Shown: positions 1 through 6,105 of the stretch, piece after piece
Numbering within the stretch: the stretch's first letter is position 1
How the letters are laid out: the number at the start of each line of letters is the position of its first letter
Source of the DNA: Candidatus Delongbacteria bacterium
Lineage (GTDB): Bacteria > JAGOEH01
Length of the DNA: 7,576 bases
Assembly: GCA_017997825.1 (NCBI GenBank)
Contig: JAGOEH010000152.1
Span: 1-7,576, forward strand
Direction of reading: 5' to 3'
The notes under the pieces: model-generated
Told to the model about the DNA's origin: nothing
Database searches by the model: none
Seen by the model: the letters and a program-made list of their open reading frames with translations, nothing else
Position numbers and translations under genes: made by a program

Positions 1-825
1 GAATTCTCCCTGCTGATAGTAATAACGAGCCTGGGCCAGTGTCAGCCGATCCATATCCTGCTGATCCGACCGGCCGAAATTGATGGCGACTTTAGCCACA
101 CTGGTCACGATGATCAGGGTCTGGGCGCCGACCGAGAGAGCGATTTTCATGCCGGCCAGATCCTTATCGATGACGCAATCGATGCCCTCCAGGGTGCCGT
201 CTTTCTCCAGATAAACCGGAATACCTCCGCCGCCGCCGGTAATGACGATATAATCCTTTTCGATCAGATGCTTGATGGCTTCTTTCTCGATGATATCGAT
301 CGGATAGGGGGAAGCCACATAGCGGCGGTATCCGCGGCCGGCATCCTTGCGGACAACCCAGCCCTTTTCCCGGCTGAGCCGGAGCGCTTCCTCTTCGGTA
401 TAGAATTTGCCGATGGGTTTGCTGGGATGGGAAAGGGAGGGATCGAGGGGATCGACCAGGATCTGGGTAGGAATGGTGACTACATTTTTCCAGATTTTTC
501 CGGTAATCATCATATTCTGGAGGGATTGTTCGATCATGTACCCCATCGAGCCGCAGGTCATGGCATCCGCTACCCCGAGCGGGGTTTCGGCCACTTCGCC
601 TTTGGCTTTATCGACCATCAGCATCAGCATACCGACCTGGGGGCCGTTGCCGTGGGTAATGACAAAATTATAACCGAGTTTGAGGAGTTCGACCACCGGT
701 TTCATGGAGTTCCGGGTATTGCTGAACTGCTCATGGATATCACCCTGTTGGCCTTTGGCAATGATGGCGTTGCCGCCCAGCGCCAGGACCGCCAGCTTAT
801 CCGGTTTATTTTCCACATATTTCAT
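1..825 (-). CDS. arcC: Carbamate kinase, 3' end cut by window edge
   Basis: Carbamate kinase is a cytoplasmic enzyme of the amino-acid kinase fold. It transfers phosphate between carbamoyl phosphate and ADP, giving ATP, ammonia and CO2 in the catabolic direction, usually at the end of arginine/citrulline or purine/allantoin breakdown. The frame is open from ATG 825 to the left edge (275 codons). Family motifs appear in order: ALGGNAI near residue 15, HGNGPQVG near 58, GYMIEQSLQN near 95, the KPIGKFYTEEEA segment, DAGRGYRR, the glycine-rich GGGGGIPV and the VIDKDLA segment. The last visible residues (YYYQQGEF) match the region some 35-40 residues before the usual C-terminus (family about 310 residues). 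The ATG is supported by AGAAGGAG at 833-840. It lies downstream of ackA in the same direction but has its own strong promoter candidate, so it may be a separate transcription unit. Which pathway supplies carbamoyl phosphate cannot be seen here. Confidence 0.95.
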   Translation of the reverse strand, partial: MKYVENKPDKLAVLALGGNAIIAKGQQGDIHEQFSNTRNSMKPVVELLKLGYNFVITHGNGPQVGMLMLMVDKAKGEVAETPLGVADAMTCGSMGYMIEQSLQNMMITGKIWKNVVTIPTQILVDPLDPSLSHPSKPIGKFYTEEEALRLSREKGWVVRKDAGRGYRRYVASPYPIDIIEKEAIKHLIEKDYIVITGGGGGIPVYLEKDGTLEGIDCVIDKDLAGMKIALSVGAQTLIIVTSVAKVAINFGRSDQQDMDRLTLAQARYYYQQGEF

Positions 826-857
826 CGTCTATCTCCTTCTCCACCATGGGAAGAATC

Positions 858-886
858 AAAATAGCATCCGGTCCGGAAAATGTCAA
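858..886 (-). promoter_or_regulatory. Sigma70-type promoter for arcC
   Basis: On the minus strand a perfect -35 hexamer TTGACA (881-886) is followed after exactly 17 bases by TATTTT (858-863) as -10. Transcription would start near position 851, giving a leader of about 25 bases that carries the AGAAGGAG ribosome binding site of arcC. The promoter lies wholly in the gap between ackA and arcC. The spacer contains the short palindrome TCCGG-A-CCGGA (867-877), which could be an operator or chance. Confidence 0.75.
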
Positions 887-898
887 GCCGGCGGTCCT

Positions 899-927
899 AA
901 AAACTAAACTTCAGGAATTATTTCCTG
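899..927 (-). terminator. Weak hairpin with T-rich tail at ackA stop
   Basis: On the minus strand CAGGAA (922-927), loop ATAA and TTCCTG (912-917) form a perfect 6-bp hairpin. The ackA stop codon lies in its loop. The sequence that follows is AAGTTTAGTTTTT, so a broken T-tract starts three bases after the stem. The shape resembles an intrinsic terminator, but the stem is short and only half GC, so readthrough is likely. Its position just before the arcC promoter supports a boundary between ackA and arcC. Confidence 0.4.
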
Positions 928-2231
928 GCGGCCTCTTTTTTGAGGGCTTCTTCACGGATTTTATTGACATAATCGGGACGCTGGAAGGTGTATTCGAATT
1001 TATCGTGGGTATCGTAGCGGTTTTCGATGATGGCCACCACGTCTTCCACGAATACCATCTCTTCATCGGTCGGGATGACAAAGACCTTGATTTTGGATTC
1101 TGGTTTGCTGATGATGAATTCGCGGTTACGGTTTTTGGCTTTCAGGTTGGCGTCGTGATCCAGAATGATACCGAATTCATCGAGTCCCTGCAGGACGGGT
1201 TCACGGAGTTCGGGGCTCATTTCGCCGACTCCGGCGGTAAAGACGATCGCGTCGACGTGTCCCAGGGCGAAGGCATAGGCGCCGATATATTTGCGGGCTC
1301 GGTAGGCCTGAACATCGAAGGCCAGCACAGCGGATTCTTCCTTGCGATCGACCGCTTCGCACAAATCCCGCTGATCGACATACTTGCCGGTCATTCCCAG
1401 AATTCCGCTTTTTTTATTGAGGATATCCTGCATCTGCTGGATGGAGTAGCCTTTCTTTTCCATGACGTGCAGGATGATGGCCGGATCGAAGTCTCCGGAT
1501 CGGGTTCCCATGACCAGACCTTCCAGGGGAGTGAAACCCATGCTGGTATCATAGGAGAGGCCGTTTTTGATGGCGGTGAAGCTGACCCCGTTACCGATGT
1601 GACAGGTGATGAGGTTGCATTCATTCGGTTTTTTTCCCAGCAGAGCGGCGGCCCGGCGGGAGACATACAGGTGGGAGGTGCCGTGGAAGCCGTAACGCCG
1701 GACTTCCAGTTCATCCAGCCATTCATACGGCAGAGGATAGACATAGGAGGGCGCCGGCATAGTCTGGTGGAAAGCGGTATCCAGCACGGCCACATGGGGT
1801 ACTGACGGCAAAAGATCGAAGGCGGCTTCCGCTCCCAACACCGCGGGCGGATTATGCAGCGGAGCCAGACTGAAGTTGTCCCGCATCTTTTTCAGGACAC
1901 TGCCGTTTTTGCCGTCAATCCGGGTTGATTTGATAAAGGCGGTGCCGCCATGGATCATCCGGTGTCCGACCGCATCGATCTGCTGGATCGATTTGAGAAC
2001 CCCGTTCTCTTCCGAGATCAGGGTCTTGAGCACCAGTTCCAGCGCTTCTTTATGATTGGCGATAGCCTGGTAGATCTTGACCTTTTCGCTTCCCTTTCGG
2101 TCGTGGTTGATGAAGGCGCCTTCCAACCCGATTCGTTCGATCATTCCCTTGGCCAGGATATCCCGGGATTCCCAATGATAGACCTGATATTTTAAGGAAG
2201 AACTGCCGCAATTTAAAGCCAGAATATTCAT
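918..2231 (-). CDS. ackA: Acetate kinase with C-terminal extension
   Basis: Acetate kinase catalyses the reversible transfer of phosphate from acetyl phosphate to ADP, the ATP-yielding last step of acetate fermentation; some homologues also act on propionyl phosphate. The 437-residue protein carries the ASKHA fold motifs: NCGSSSLKY at residues 7-15, HRMIHGG at 90-96 (R91), DTAFHQTMP at 151-159, RYGFHGTSH at 179-187, GHIGNG-type CHIGNG at 210-215, MGTRSGDFDP at 241-250, TAGVGEMSP at 332-340 and PTDEE near 387-391. R91, D151, H183, R244 and E391 fit the known catalytic residues. Family members usually have about 400 residues; residues after about 404 form an extra charged tail. It is not butyrate kinase, which is shorter and begins differently. 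ATG 2231 has AAGGAG at 2238-2243. The 48-base gap after korC suggests it is read with the kor genes. No phosphotransacetylase gene is adjacent. Confidence 0.96.
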   Translation of the reverse strand: MNILALNCGSSSLKYQVYHWESRDILAKGMIERIGLEGAFINHDRKGSEKVKIYQAIANHKEALELVLKTLISEENGVLKSIQQIDAVGHRMIHGGTAFIKSTRIDGKNGSVLKKMRDNFSLAPLHNPPAVLGAEAAFDLLPSVPHVAVLDTAFHQTMPAPSYVYPLPYEWLDELEVRRYGFHGTSHLYVSRRAAALLGKKPNECNLITCHIGNGVSFTAIKNGLSYDTSMGFTPLEGLVMGTRSGDFDPAIILHVMEKKGYSIQQMQDILNKKSGILGMTGKYVDQRDLCEAVDRKEESAVLAFDVQAYRARKYIGAYAFALGHVDAIVFTAGVGEMSPELREPVLQGLDEFGIILDHDANLKAKNRNREFIISKPESKIKVFVIPTDEEMVFVEDVVAIIENRYDTHDKFEYTFQRPDYVNKIREEALKKEAARK

Positions 2232-2245
2232 TCGCTGCTCCTTGA

Positions 2246-2276
2246 TGTGATAGAGTTAATCGGCTGTGATAATCGG
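2246..2276. repeat. Imperfect short direct repeat upstream of ackA
   Basis: On the plus strand TGTGATA occurs at 2246-2252 and again at 2265-2271, 19 bases apart. TAATCGG occurs at 2257-2263 and 2270-2276. Together they look like two versions of one element, TGTGATA...AATCGG, one with a four-base insertion. They fill most of the 48-base korC-ackA gap, just upstream of the ackA ribosome binding site. They could be a local duplication or paired protein-binding half-sites. No clear promoter hexamers are visible in this gap. Confidence 0.4.
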
Positions 2277-2279
2277 AAT

Positions 2280-2861
2280 TCAGTTTTTGGGATCGCCGCT
2301 TTCCAGCAATTCCTTAGCTCGTGAGGCATCGGGGCCGGCCAGTTCAATACCGAATTTAACGGCCTTGGTATTCAGATCGATGGTATGGGCGGGAACCCGG
2401 CCGGAAACGGCTTTCAGGAGTGATTTTTCGGTGACCAGTCCGGTCAGTCCCTGGATAATGCCGAGTGAAATGATATTGGCGACCATCGGGGTATTGAATT
2501 TATCCTTAGCCAGTTGGGAAACCGGGTAGGAAAAAAACTTGGAGGTGGGAACGCTGCTGACATGGCTGGCATCGACGATCAGAATCCCTTTGGGTTTCAG
2601 GTCGAAGAAGTATTTATCGCAAGATTGCTGGGTGAGGGCCAGCAATATGTCCAGGTTTTTGGTTTTAGGATAATATATTTTCTGGTTACTGATGACGACA
2701 TCGGAACGGCTGGCGCCGCCTCGGGCTTCGGGGCCGTAGTTCTGGGTCTGGGCGACATTGAATCCGTCCTGAACGGCAGCCTCGGCGATAATGATTCCGC
2801 CCAGGATCAGACCCTGCCCGCCGGAACCGCTCAGCCGGATTTCATAGTATAATTCATCCAT
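2280..2861 (-). CDS. korC: 2-oxoacid:ferredoxin oxidoreductase, gamma subunit
   Basis: This is the gamma-domain subunit of a four-subunit 2-oxoacid:ferredoxin oxidoreductase (193 residues, normal length), which in this enzyme family is associated with the coenzyme A side of the reaction. It opens with the signature EIRLSGSGGQGLILGG (residues 7-22) and has YGPEARGGASRSDVVIS (42-58), both typical of the POR/KOR gamma family. I prefer ATG 2861 over the in-frame ATG 2876. The later codon has GAGG at 2867-2870 five bases upstream and puts the GSGGQG motif at the usual distance from the N-terminus, while the earlier one has no recognisable ribosome binding site. It follows korB after 21 bases and precedes ackA. 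Family membership is clear; substrate preference (2-oxoglutarate or branched-chain 2-oxoacids) cannot be read from the sequence. Confidence 0.94.
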   Translation of the reverse strand: MDELYYEIRLSGSGGQGLILGGIIIAEAAVQDGFNVAQTQNYGPEARGGASRSDVVISNQKIYYPKTKNLDILLALTQQSCDKYFFDLKPKGILIVDASHVSSVPTSKFFSYPVSQLAKDKFNTPMVANIISLGIIQGLTGLVTEKSLLKAVSGRVPAHTIDLNTKAVKFGIELAGPDASRAKELLESGDPKN

Positions 2862-2882
2862 AGGAACCTCGATCATTAGGGG

Positions 2883-3731
2883 TTAAGAGTTTTCGGTTTC
2901 TTTCTTTTGGCTGATCGTGGCGGCCAGACGATAGTATTTTTCGACGTATTCTTCCTGTTCTTCCTGGTGGAGGACACCGATCAGGAATTTATCCTGCAGG
3001 TCTTCGGGTTTCATCTTATCGGCGGCTTTGATATTGACGGCGTGTTCTTTTTGCCACTTCATCATATCGACGGCTCCACCCTGTCGGTTAAGCCTGCCAT
3101 ACAGGGTGTGGCACTGGGAGATGACCTCGACCACCGAGAATCCTTTGTGTTGGATGGCTTCTTTGATGGTTTCCTGGAGGTGGATGGCATGGTAGACGGC
3201 ACCGCGGGCCACGAAGGTGGCTCCGGCGGCGGTGGCCAGTTGGGCAATGCTGAAATCGGGCTCATAGTTGCCATAGGGCGCGGTAGTCCCTTTTTTGCCG
3301 GCCGGGGTGGTCGGAGAAAACTGGCCGCCGGTCATTCCGTAGGTATTGTTATTGATGATGATGGTGGTGATATCGATATTGCGGCGGGCGGCATGGATGA
3401 AGTGGTTGCCGCCGATTGCCAGGGCGTCGCCGTCGCCGGTGATCACGATCACTTTTTTGTCGGGTTTGACCAGCTTGATACCGGTGGCGAAAGTCAAGGC
3501 CCGGCCATGCAGGGTATGGACGGTATTGAAATCCACATAAACCGGCATGCGGGATGAGCATCCGATGCCGGAAACCATGATGATATCGTCCTTGGCGATT
3601 TCGAGGCTGTCGATCGCCCGGATAATCGTTCCCAGAACAATCCCATTCCCGCAGCCCGGACACCAGACATGGGGGAACTTTTTGTTGTGCCGAAGATATT
3701 TATGGATCAGTTTCAATGCTTGTACAGCCAT
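2883..3731 (-). CDS. korB: 2-oxoacid:ferredoxin oxidoreductase, beta subunit (TPP-binding)
   Basis: This is the thiamine-diphosphate-binding catalytic subunit (282 residues), which decarboxylates the 2-oxoacid and passes electrons to a [4Fe-4S] cluster. WCPGCGNG at residues 23-30, GIGCSSR at 55-61 and C207 (in ISQCHTLYG) give C24, C27, C58 and C207 as likely cluster ligands. The TPP/Mg motif is GDGDALAIGGNHFIHAARRN (99-118) continuing to NNNTYGMTGGQ (127-137) and SPTTP (139-143). The start ATG shares one base with the korA stop codon (TAATG), and GAGGTG at 3737-3742 lies five bases upstream inside korA, so translation is probably coupled to korA. The motifs fit the KOR/VOR branch rather than single-chain pyruvate:ferredoxin oxidoreductase. 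Use of 2-oxoglutarate is the default guess from the family name only. Confidence 0.95.
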   Translation of the reverse strand: MAVQALKLIHKYLRHNKKFPHVWCPGCGNGIVLGTIIRAIDSLEIAKDDIIMVSGIGCSSRMPVYVDFNTVHTLHGRALTFATGIKLVKPDKKVIVITGDGDALAIGGNHFIHAARRNIDITTIIINNNTYGMTGGQFSPTTPAGKKGTTAPYGNYEPDFSIAQLATAAGATFVARGAVYHAIHLQETIKEAIQHKGFSVVEVISQCHTLYGRLNRQGGAVDMMKWQKEHAVNIKAADKMKPEDLQDKFLIGVLHQEEQEEYVEKYYRLAATISQKKETENS

Positions 3732-4870
3732 TATCGCACCTCACGCAATCGATTTAAGATTTCAGTGGGATTCATCAACTCGCCGTCGTACCGCTGCAGA
3801 CTATAGATCCGCTGGGAGGAGGAGTGACGGATGCGTTCGACCTCGCGGACCATTTGGCCCATATTGAGTTCGGGAACCAGAATCACTTCGACCTCTTTGA
3901 GGGCTTTTTCCAGCAGGTGATCGGGGAAGGGCCAGAGGGTTTTGAGTCGGACCAGACCGGCTTTGATGCGTTTTTTGCGGGCCAGTTGAACCGCTTTTTC
4001 GGCGGCCCGGGAAACCGAGCCATAGGCCAGAATGGCGCAATTGGCATCCTCCATCATGATCTCTTCGATTTCCATGATATCGTGACGGTGGTTCTCGATT
4101 TTATCGTGCATCTTGGTCATCATGGCGGCGATGGCGTTGGGGCGGGATTCGGGAAACCCGAGTTCATCATGCGACAACCCGGTCACATGGTAACGGACGC
4201 CCTCGCCCAGATTGGCCATGGGGGATACGCCGGTAGGAGTGATTTCGAAGTGTTTGTACCATTCGGGAGGGACGGTCGGATGGACGCGGCTGATGACCTC
4301 GATTTCGCCTTCGGCCGGGATGGTGATATTTTCGCGCATATGACCGATGACCTCATCCAGCAGCAGGATGACGGGGGTACGGTATTTTTCGGCCAGATTG
4401 AAGGCGCGGATGGTCATATGGAGGCATTCTTCGACCGAGTTGGGGCAGAGCACGATGATTTCGTGATCGCCGTGAGTTCCCCAGCGGGCCTGCATCACGT
4501 CGCTCTGGGAGACCTGGGTCGGCAGGCCGGTACTGGGACCGCCGCGCATTACATTGATGATGACGCAGGGGACTTCGGTCATGCATGCGTAGCCGATCCC
4601 TTCCTGCATCAGTGAGAATCCGGGACCGCTGGTGGCGGTCAGGGCTTTGGCTCCGGCCAGAGAGGCCCCGATCAAGGCTCCGATACTGGCAATTTCATCC
4701 TCCATCTGAATGAAAACACCGCCCCGGGCCGGTAGAACCTTGGCCATATATTCGGCAATTTCGGTGGATGGCGTGATCGGATAGCCGGCGTAAAAGGTCA
4801 ATCCAGCCAAAAGAGCCCCGATTGAACAGGCTTCATTGCCCTGAATCAGTTTTTTTTCTGCATTCACCAC
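3731..4870 (-). CDS. korA: 2-oxoacid:ferredoxin oxidoreductase, alpha subunit, GTG start
   Basis: This is the alpha subunit of the Kor complex (379 residues, usual length about 375), which pairs with KorB around the TPP site. Visible motifs are GNEA at residues 11-14, AGYPITPSTEIAEYMAKVLP (28-47), FIQMEDEIASI (53-63), TATSGPGFSLMQE (78-90), GGPSTG (110-115) and RWGTHGDHE shortly after. All are hallmarks of the KorA family. The frame is open further upstream to 5092, but that part lies over the ferredoxin gene and encodes nothing family-like. The start is set at GTG 4870 because AAGGAG at 4877-4882 lies six bases upstream and overlaps the korD stop codon; the adjacent GTG at 4867 (nine bases) is possible. 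The gap to korD is ten bases, and the gene overlaps korB by one base. Confidence 0.95.
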   Translation of the reverse strand: MVNAEKKLIQGNEACSIGALLAGLTFYAGYPITPSTEIAEYMAKVLPARGGVFIQMEDEIASIGALIGASLAGAKALTATSGPGFSLMQEGIGYACMTEVPCVIINVMRGGPSTGLPTQVSQSDVMQARWGTHGDHEIIVLCPNSVEECLHMTIRAFNLAEKYRTPVILLLDEVIGHMRENITIPAEGEIEVISRVHPTVPPEWYKHFEITPTGVSPMANLGEGVRYHVTGLSHDELGFPESRPNAIAAMMTKMHDKIENHRHDIMEIEEIMMEDANCAILAYGSVSRAAEKAVQLARKKRIKAGLVRLKTLWPFPDHLLEKALKEVEVILVPELNMGQMVREVERIRHSSSQRIYSLQRYDGELMNPTEILNRLREVR

Positions 4871-4876
4871 GATAGA

Positions 4877-4882
4877 CTCCTT
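4877..4882 (-). promoter_or_regulatory. Ribosome binding site fixing the korA GTG start
   Basis: AAGGAG on the minus strand overlaps the korD stop codon TAA (4881-4883) and lies six bases before GTG 4870. It argues against the longer reading frame that begins inside korD. Confidence 0.8.
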
Positions 4883-5153
4883 AGAATTGTTTCTTACCGC
4901 TTTTATCTTTACGTAAACCGGTGATGGCGAAATCCGGGCACCGCATGTCGCACAATCCGCACGAAATACATTTTTCCGGGTAGGCAATATAGGGTTTGCC
5001 GTCCGGTCCGGCCGCCAGAACATTTTGGGGACAGAAGGCGATACATATTCCGCAACCCTTACACCAGTTCCGGTAGATATAGATCGTCTCACTCTCGTAA
5101 ATCAGTTCCACCTCAGGGGCGGTCTGATCGCAACTCTTTTTCTTTCCTGCCAT
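4881..5153 (-). CDS. korD: Ferredoxin-like delta subunit, two [4Fe-4S] clusters
   Basis: This 90-residue protein carries two complete [4Fe-4S] motifs: CKGCGICIAFCP (C31, C34, C37, C41) and CISCGLCDMRCP (C62, C65, C68, C72). An extra cysteine (C8) sits in the lysine-rich N-terminus. As first gene of a korDABC array it is the delta subunit, carrying electrons from the TPP site of KorB to external ferredoxin. Length and motif spacing are normal for 8Fe delta subunits. A strong GGAGGAG ribosome binding site lies about eight bases before ATG 5153. It is the probable first gene of the kor-ackA transcription unit, preceded by a 108-base gap with inverted repeats. A free-standing ferredoxin is less likely, given the ten-base spacing to korA. 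Confidence 0.95.
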   Translation of the reverse strand: MAGKKKSCDQTAPEVELIYESETIYIYRNWCKGCGICIAFCPQNVLAAGPDGKPYIAYPEKCISCGLCDMRCPDFAITGLRKDKSGKKQF

Positions 5154-5170
5154 GAATACGCTCCTCCTCG

Positions 5171-5197
5171 ACTATAGTTCGTTCATTCAATCATCAA
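5171..5197 (-). promoter_or_regulatory. Weak promoter candidate for the kor operon
   Basis: On the minus strand TTGATG (5192-5197) and TATAGT (5171-5176) resemble -35 and -10 hexamers, but the spacer is only 15 bases, shorter than the preferred 16-18. Transcription would start just before the GGAGGAG ribosome binding site of korD. One arm of the 9-bp inverted repeat (5181-5189) falls in the spacer. Readthrough from the upstream gene or an unrecognised sigma factor would explain transcription equally well. Confidence 0.3.
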
Positions 5198-5227
5198 AAC
5201 AGATGCCGGCCCAGTCCGTGAATGAAC
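5181..5227. repeat. 9-bp perfect inverted repeat upstream of korD
   Basis: GTTCATTCA (5181-5189) and TGAATGAAC (5219-5227) are exact reverse complements separated by 29 bases, with centres 38 bases apart. The arms lie in the gap between the AAA+ gene and korD, one of them inside the candidate promoter. They are too far apart and too AT-rich for a terminator; paired regulator-binding sites are the more natural reading, which is an inference. Confidence 0.5.
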
Positions 5228-5232
5228 TTGAT

Positions 5233-5271
5233 CCGCAAACCGAAGCGCCGGAACAGCAGCCTCATTTGCGG
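5233..5271 (-). terminator. Stem-loop at the end of the AAA+ gene, no T-tract
   Basis: CCGCAAA (5233-5239) and TTTGCGG (5265-5271) are perfect 7-bp complements around a 25-base loop that includes the stop codon of the AAA+ ATPase gene. The loop holds a possible inner 3-bp CCG/CGG hairpin. No run of T follows on the minus strand, so a classical intrinsic terminator is doubtful; an mRNA 3'-end or processing structure, or chance, remains possible. Confidence 0.25.
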
Positions 5272-6095
5272 CGTCCATTCTTGTGATTCTTGTCCTGCGT
5301 ACGGGGAAAATCCAGTTTCATCGATTCCCTGAAATCGGGGGCATCCACCTGGATCAGGGTGCACATCTCGATGATCCGGGAATAGATGCGGCCCTCGAAA
5401 AGTTTGCGGATGGTATCAATCTCCTGATTGGTAGTAATAAAGGTGGCGCGTTCTTCCTGGTAGCGCCGATCGATCAGGTTATACAGCATTTCTTGCTCCC
5501 ATTCGGTATTGCGCTGGACACCCAGATCATCGATCAGCAGGACTTCCTGATCGATGAATTCCTGCAGAAACTGGTAGGTGCGGCCATAATCGCGACTCTC
5601 TTCGCTGTAAGTATCGCGCAGTTTATTGTAAAACTGAAAGGAGAGGTTCATATAGCGGCATTTGATACCGTGAGAGAACATCAGTTCATTGAGGATGATA
5701 CAACTGAGCAGGGTTTTGCCGTTTCCGGTATTTCCCCAAAGAAACAGGCCTTTGCCGGGCTTTCCGGGTTTATAATCCTGGACATGGGTATAAACGACCT
5801 TGTAGATATTTTCCAGGGTACTATGATGATCGTATTTAAAATCCTGAAGGAATTTGAACTGATATTTTTTGGGAATACCGGCATTCTGGAAGGTGAGCAG
5901 GACGCGGTTGAATTTTTTCCGGTAGGGGGCGCAGGGGCATAAGGCAGGTATCATATCCCGATAGAAGGTATAGGGGAATTCGCCGCCGCAGCGGCATTGA
6001 TCGGTTACGCACTCGCACAAACGGATTCCCTGTTCGTTGGGGGAGGATCCGGAGCAATCATAATAGTATCCCAATCCATGACAGCGAGGACACAC
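5262..6095 (-). CDS. DnaC/DnaI/IstB-type AAA+ ATPase, cysteine-rich N-terminus
   Basis: This 277-residue protein is a AAA+ ATPase of the helicase-loader type, which places the replicative helicase on DNA; related IstB proteins assist transposases. Walker A is GNTGNGKT (residues 121-128), Walker B LLIDDLG (186-192), sensor 1 TTNQ (221-224) and the arginine-finger region GRIYSR (235-240). The first 55 residues hold nine cysteines in pairs: CPRCHGLG (C2, C5), C14, CEC (C27, C29), CRC (C34, C36) and CPC (C53, C55), which suggest one or more metal-binding knuckles. The GTG start at 6095 has AGGAG (6103-6107) seven bases upstream, overlapping the amidase stop codon, so the two genes are probably co-transcribed. 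No transposase or inverted terminal repeat is nearby, which favours a chromosomal helicase loader over IstB. The lysine/arginine-rich C-terminal tail (KNHKNGRRK) is unremarkable. Confidence 0.85.
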   Translation of the reverse strand: MCPRCHGLGYYYDCSGSSPNEQGIRLCECVTDQCRCGGEFPYTFYRDMIPALCPCAPYRKKFNRVLLTFQNAGIPKKYQFKFLQDFKYDHHSTLENIYKVVYTHVQDYKPGKPGKGLFLWGNTGNGKTLLSCIILNELMFSHGIKCRYMNLSFQFYNKLRDTYSEESRDYGRTYQFLQEFIDQEVLLIDDLGVQRNTEWEQEMLYNLIDRRYQEERATFITTNQEIDTIRKLFEGRIYSRIIEMCTLIQVDAPDFRESMKLDFPRTQDKNHKNGRRK

Positions 6096-6105
6096 AGCAA
6101 GACTC

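Noticed and set aside
846-1805. Long plus-strand open frame of 319 codons opposite ackA
   Set aside because: It is antisense to a clear acetate kinase, has no family motif, and reflects the codon use of ackA, which seldom uses codons whose complement is a stop.
918-2231. Butyrate kinase, as in vor-ptb-buk clusters
   Set aside because: The N-terminus NCGSSSLKY, MGTRSGDFDP and overall length fit acetate kinase; butyrate kinases are about 355 residues with a different opening motif.
2862-2876. Alternative korC start at ATG 2876
   Set aside because: No ribosome binding site precedes it, while ATG 2861 has GAGG at five bases and gives the normal N-terminus.
3349-3375. Run of GATGATGATGGTGGTGAT resembling a trinucleotide repeat, with a histidine run in another frame
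   Set aside because: In the true korB frame it encodes the conserved ITTIIINNN segment of the TPP-binding domain, so it is ordinary coding sequence.
3824-4615. Plus-strand open frame of 263 codons opposite korA
   Set aside because: The minus strand encodes an unmistakable KorA here; the antisense product is a low-complexity shadow. Similar antisense frames at 268-864, 2907-3557, 5283-5942 and 6199-6936 were rejected for the same reason.
4871-5092. N-terminal extension of korA reaching upstream to 5092
   Set aside because: It overlaps the korD ferredoxin in another frame, has no homology-like character, and a well-placed ribosome binding site supports GTG 4870.
5262-6095. IstB of an IS21-type insertion sequence
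   Set aside because: No IstA transposase, terminal inverted repeats or target duplication are visible, and the cysteine-rich N-terminus fits DnaI-like loaders better.
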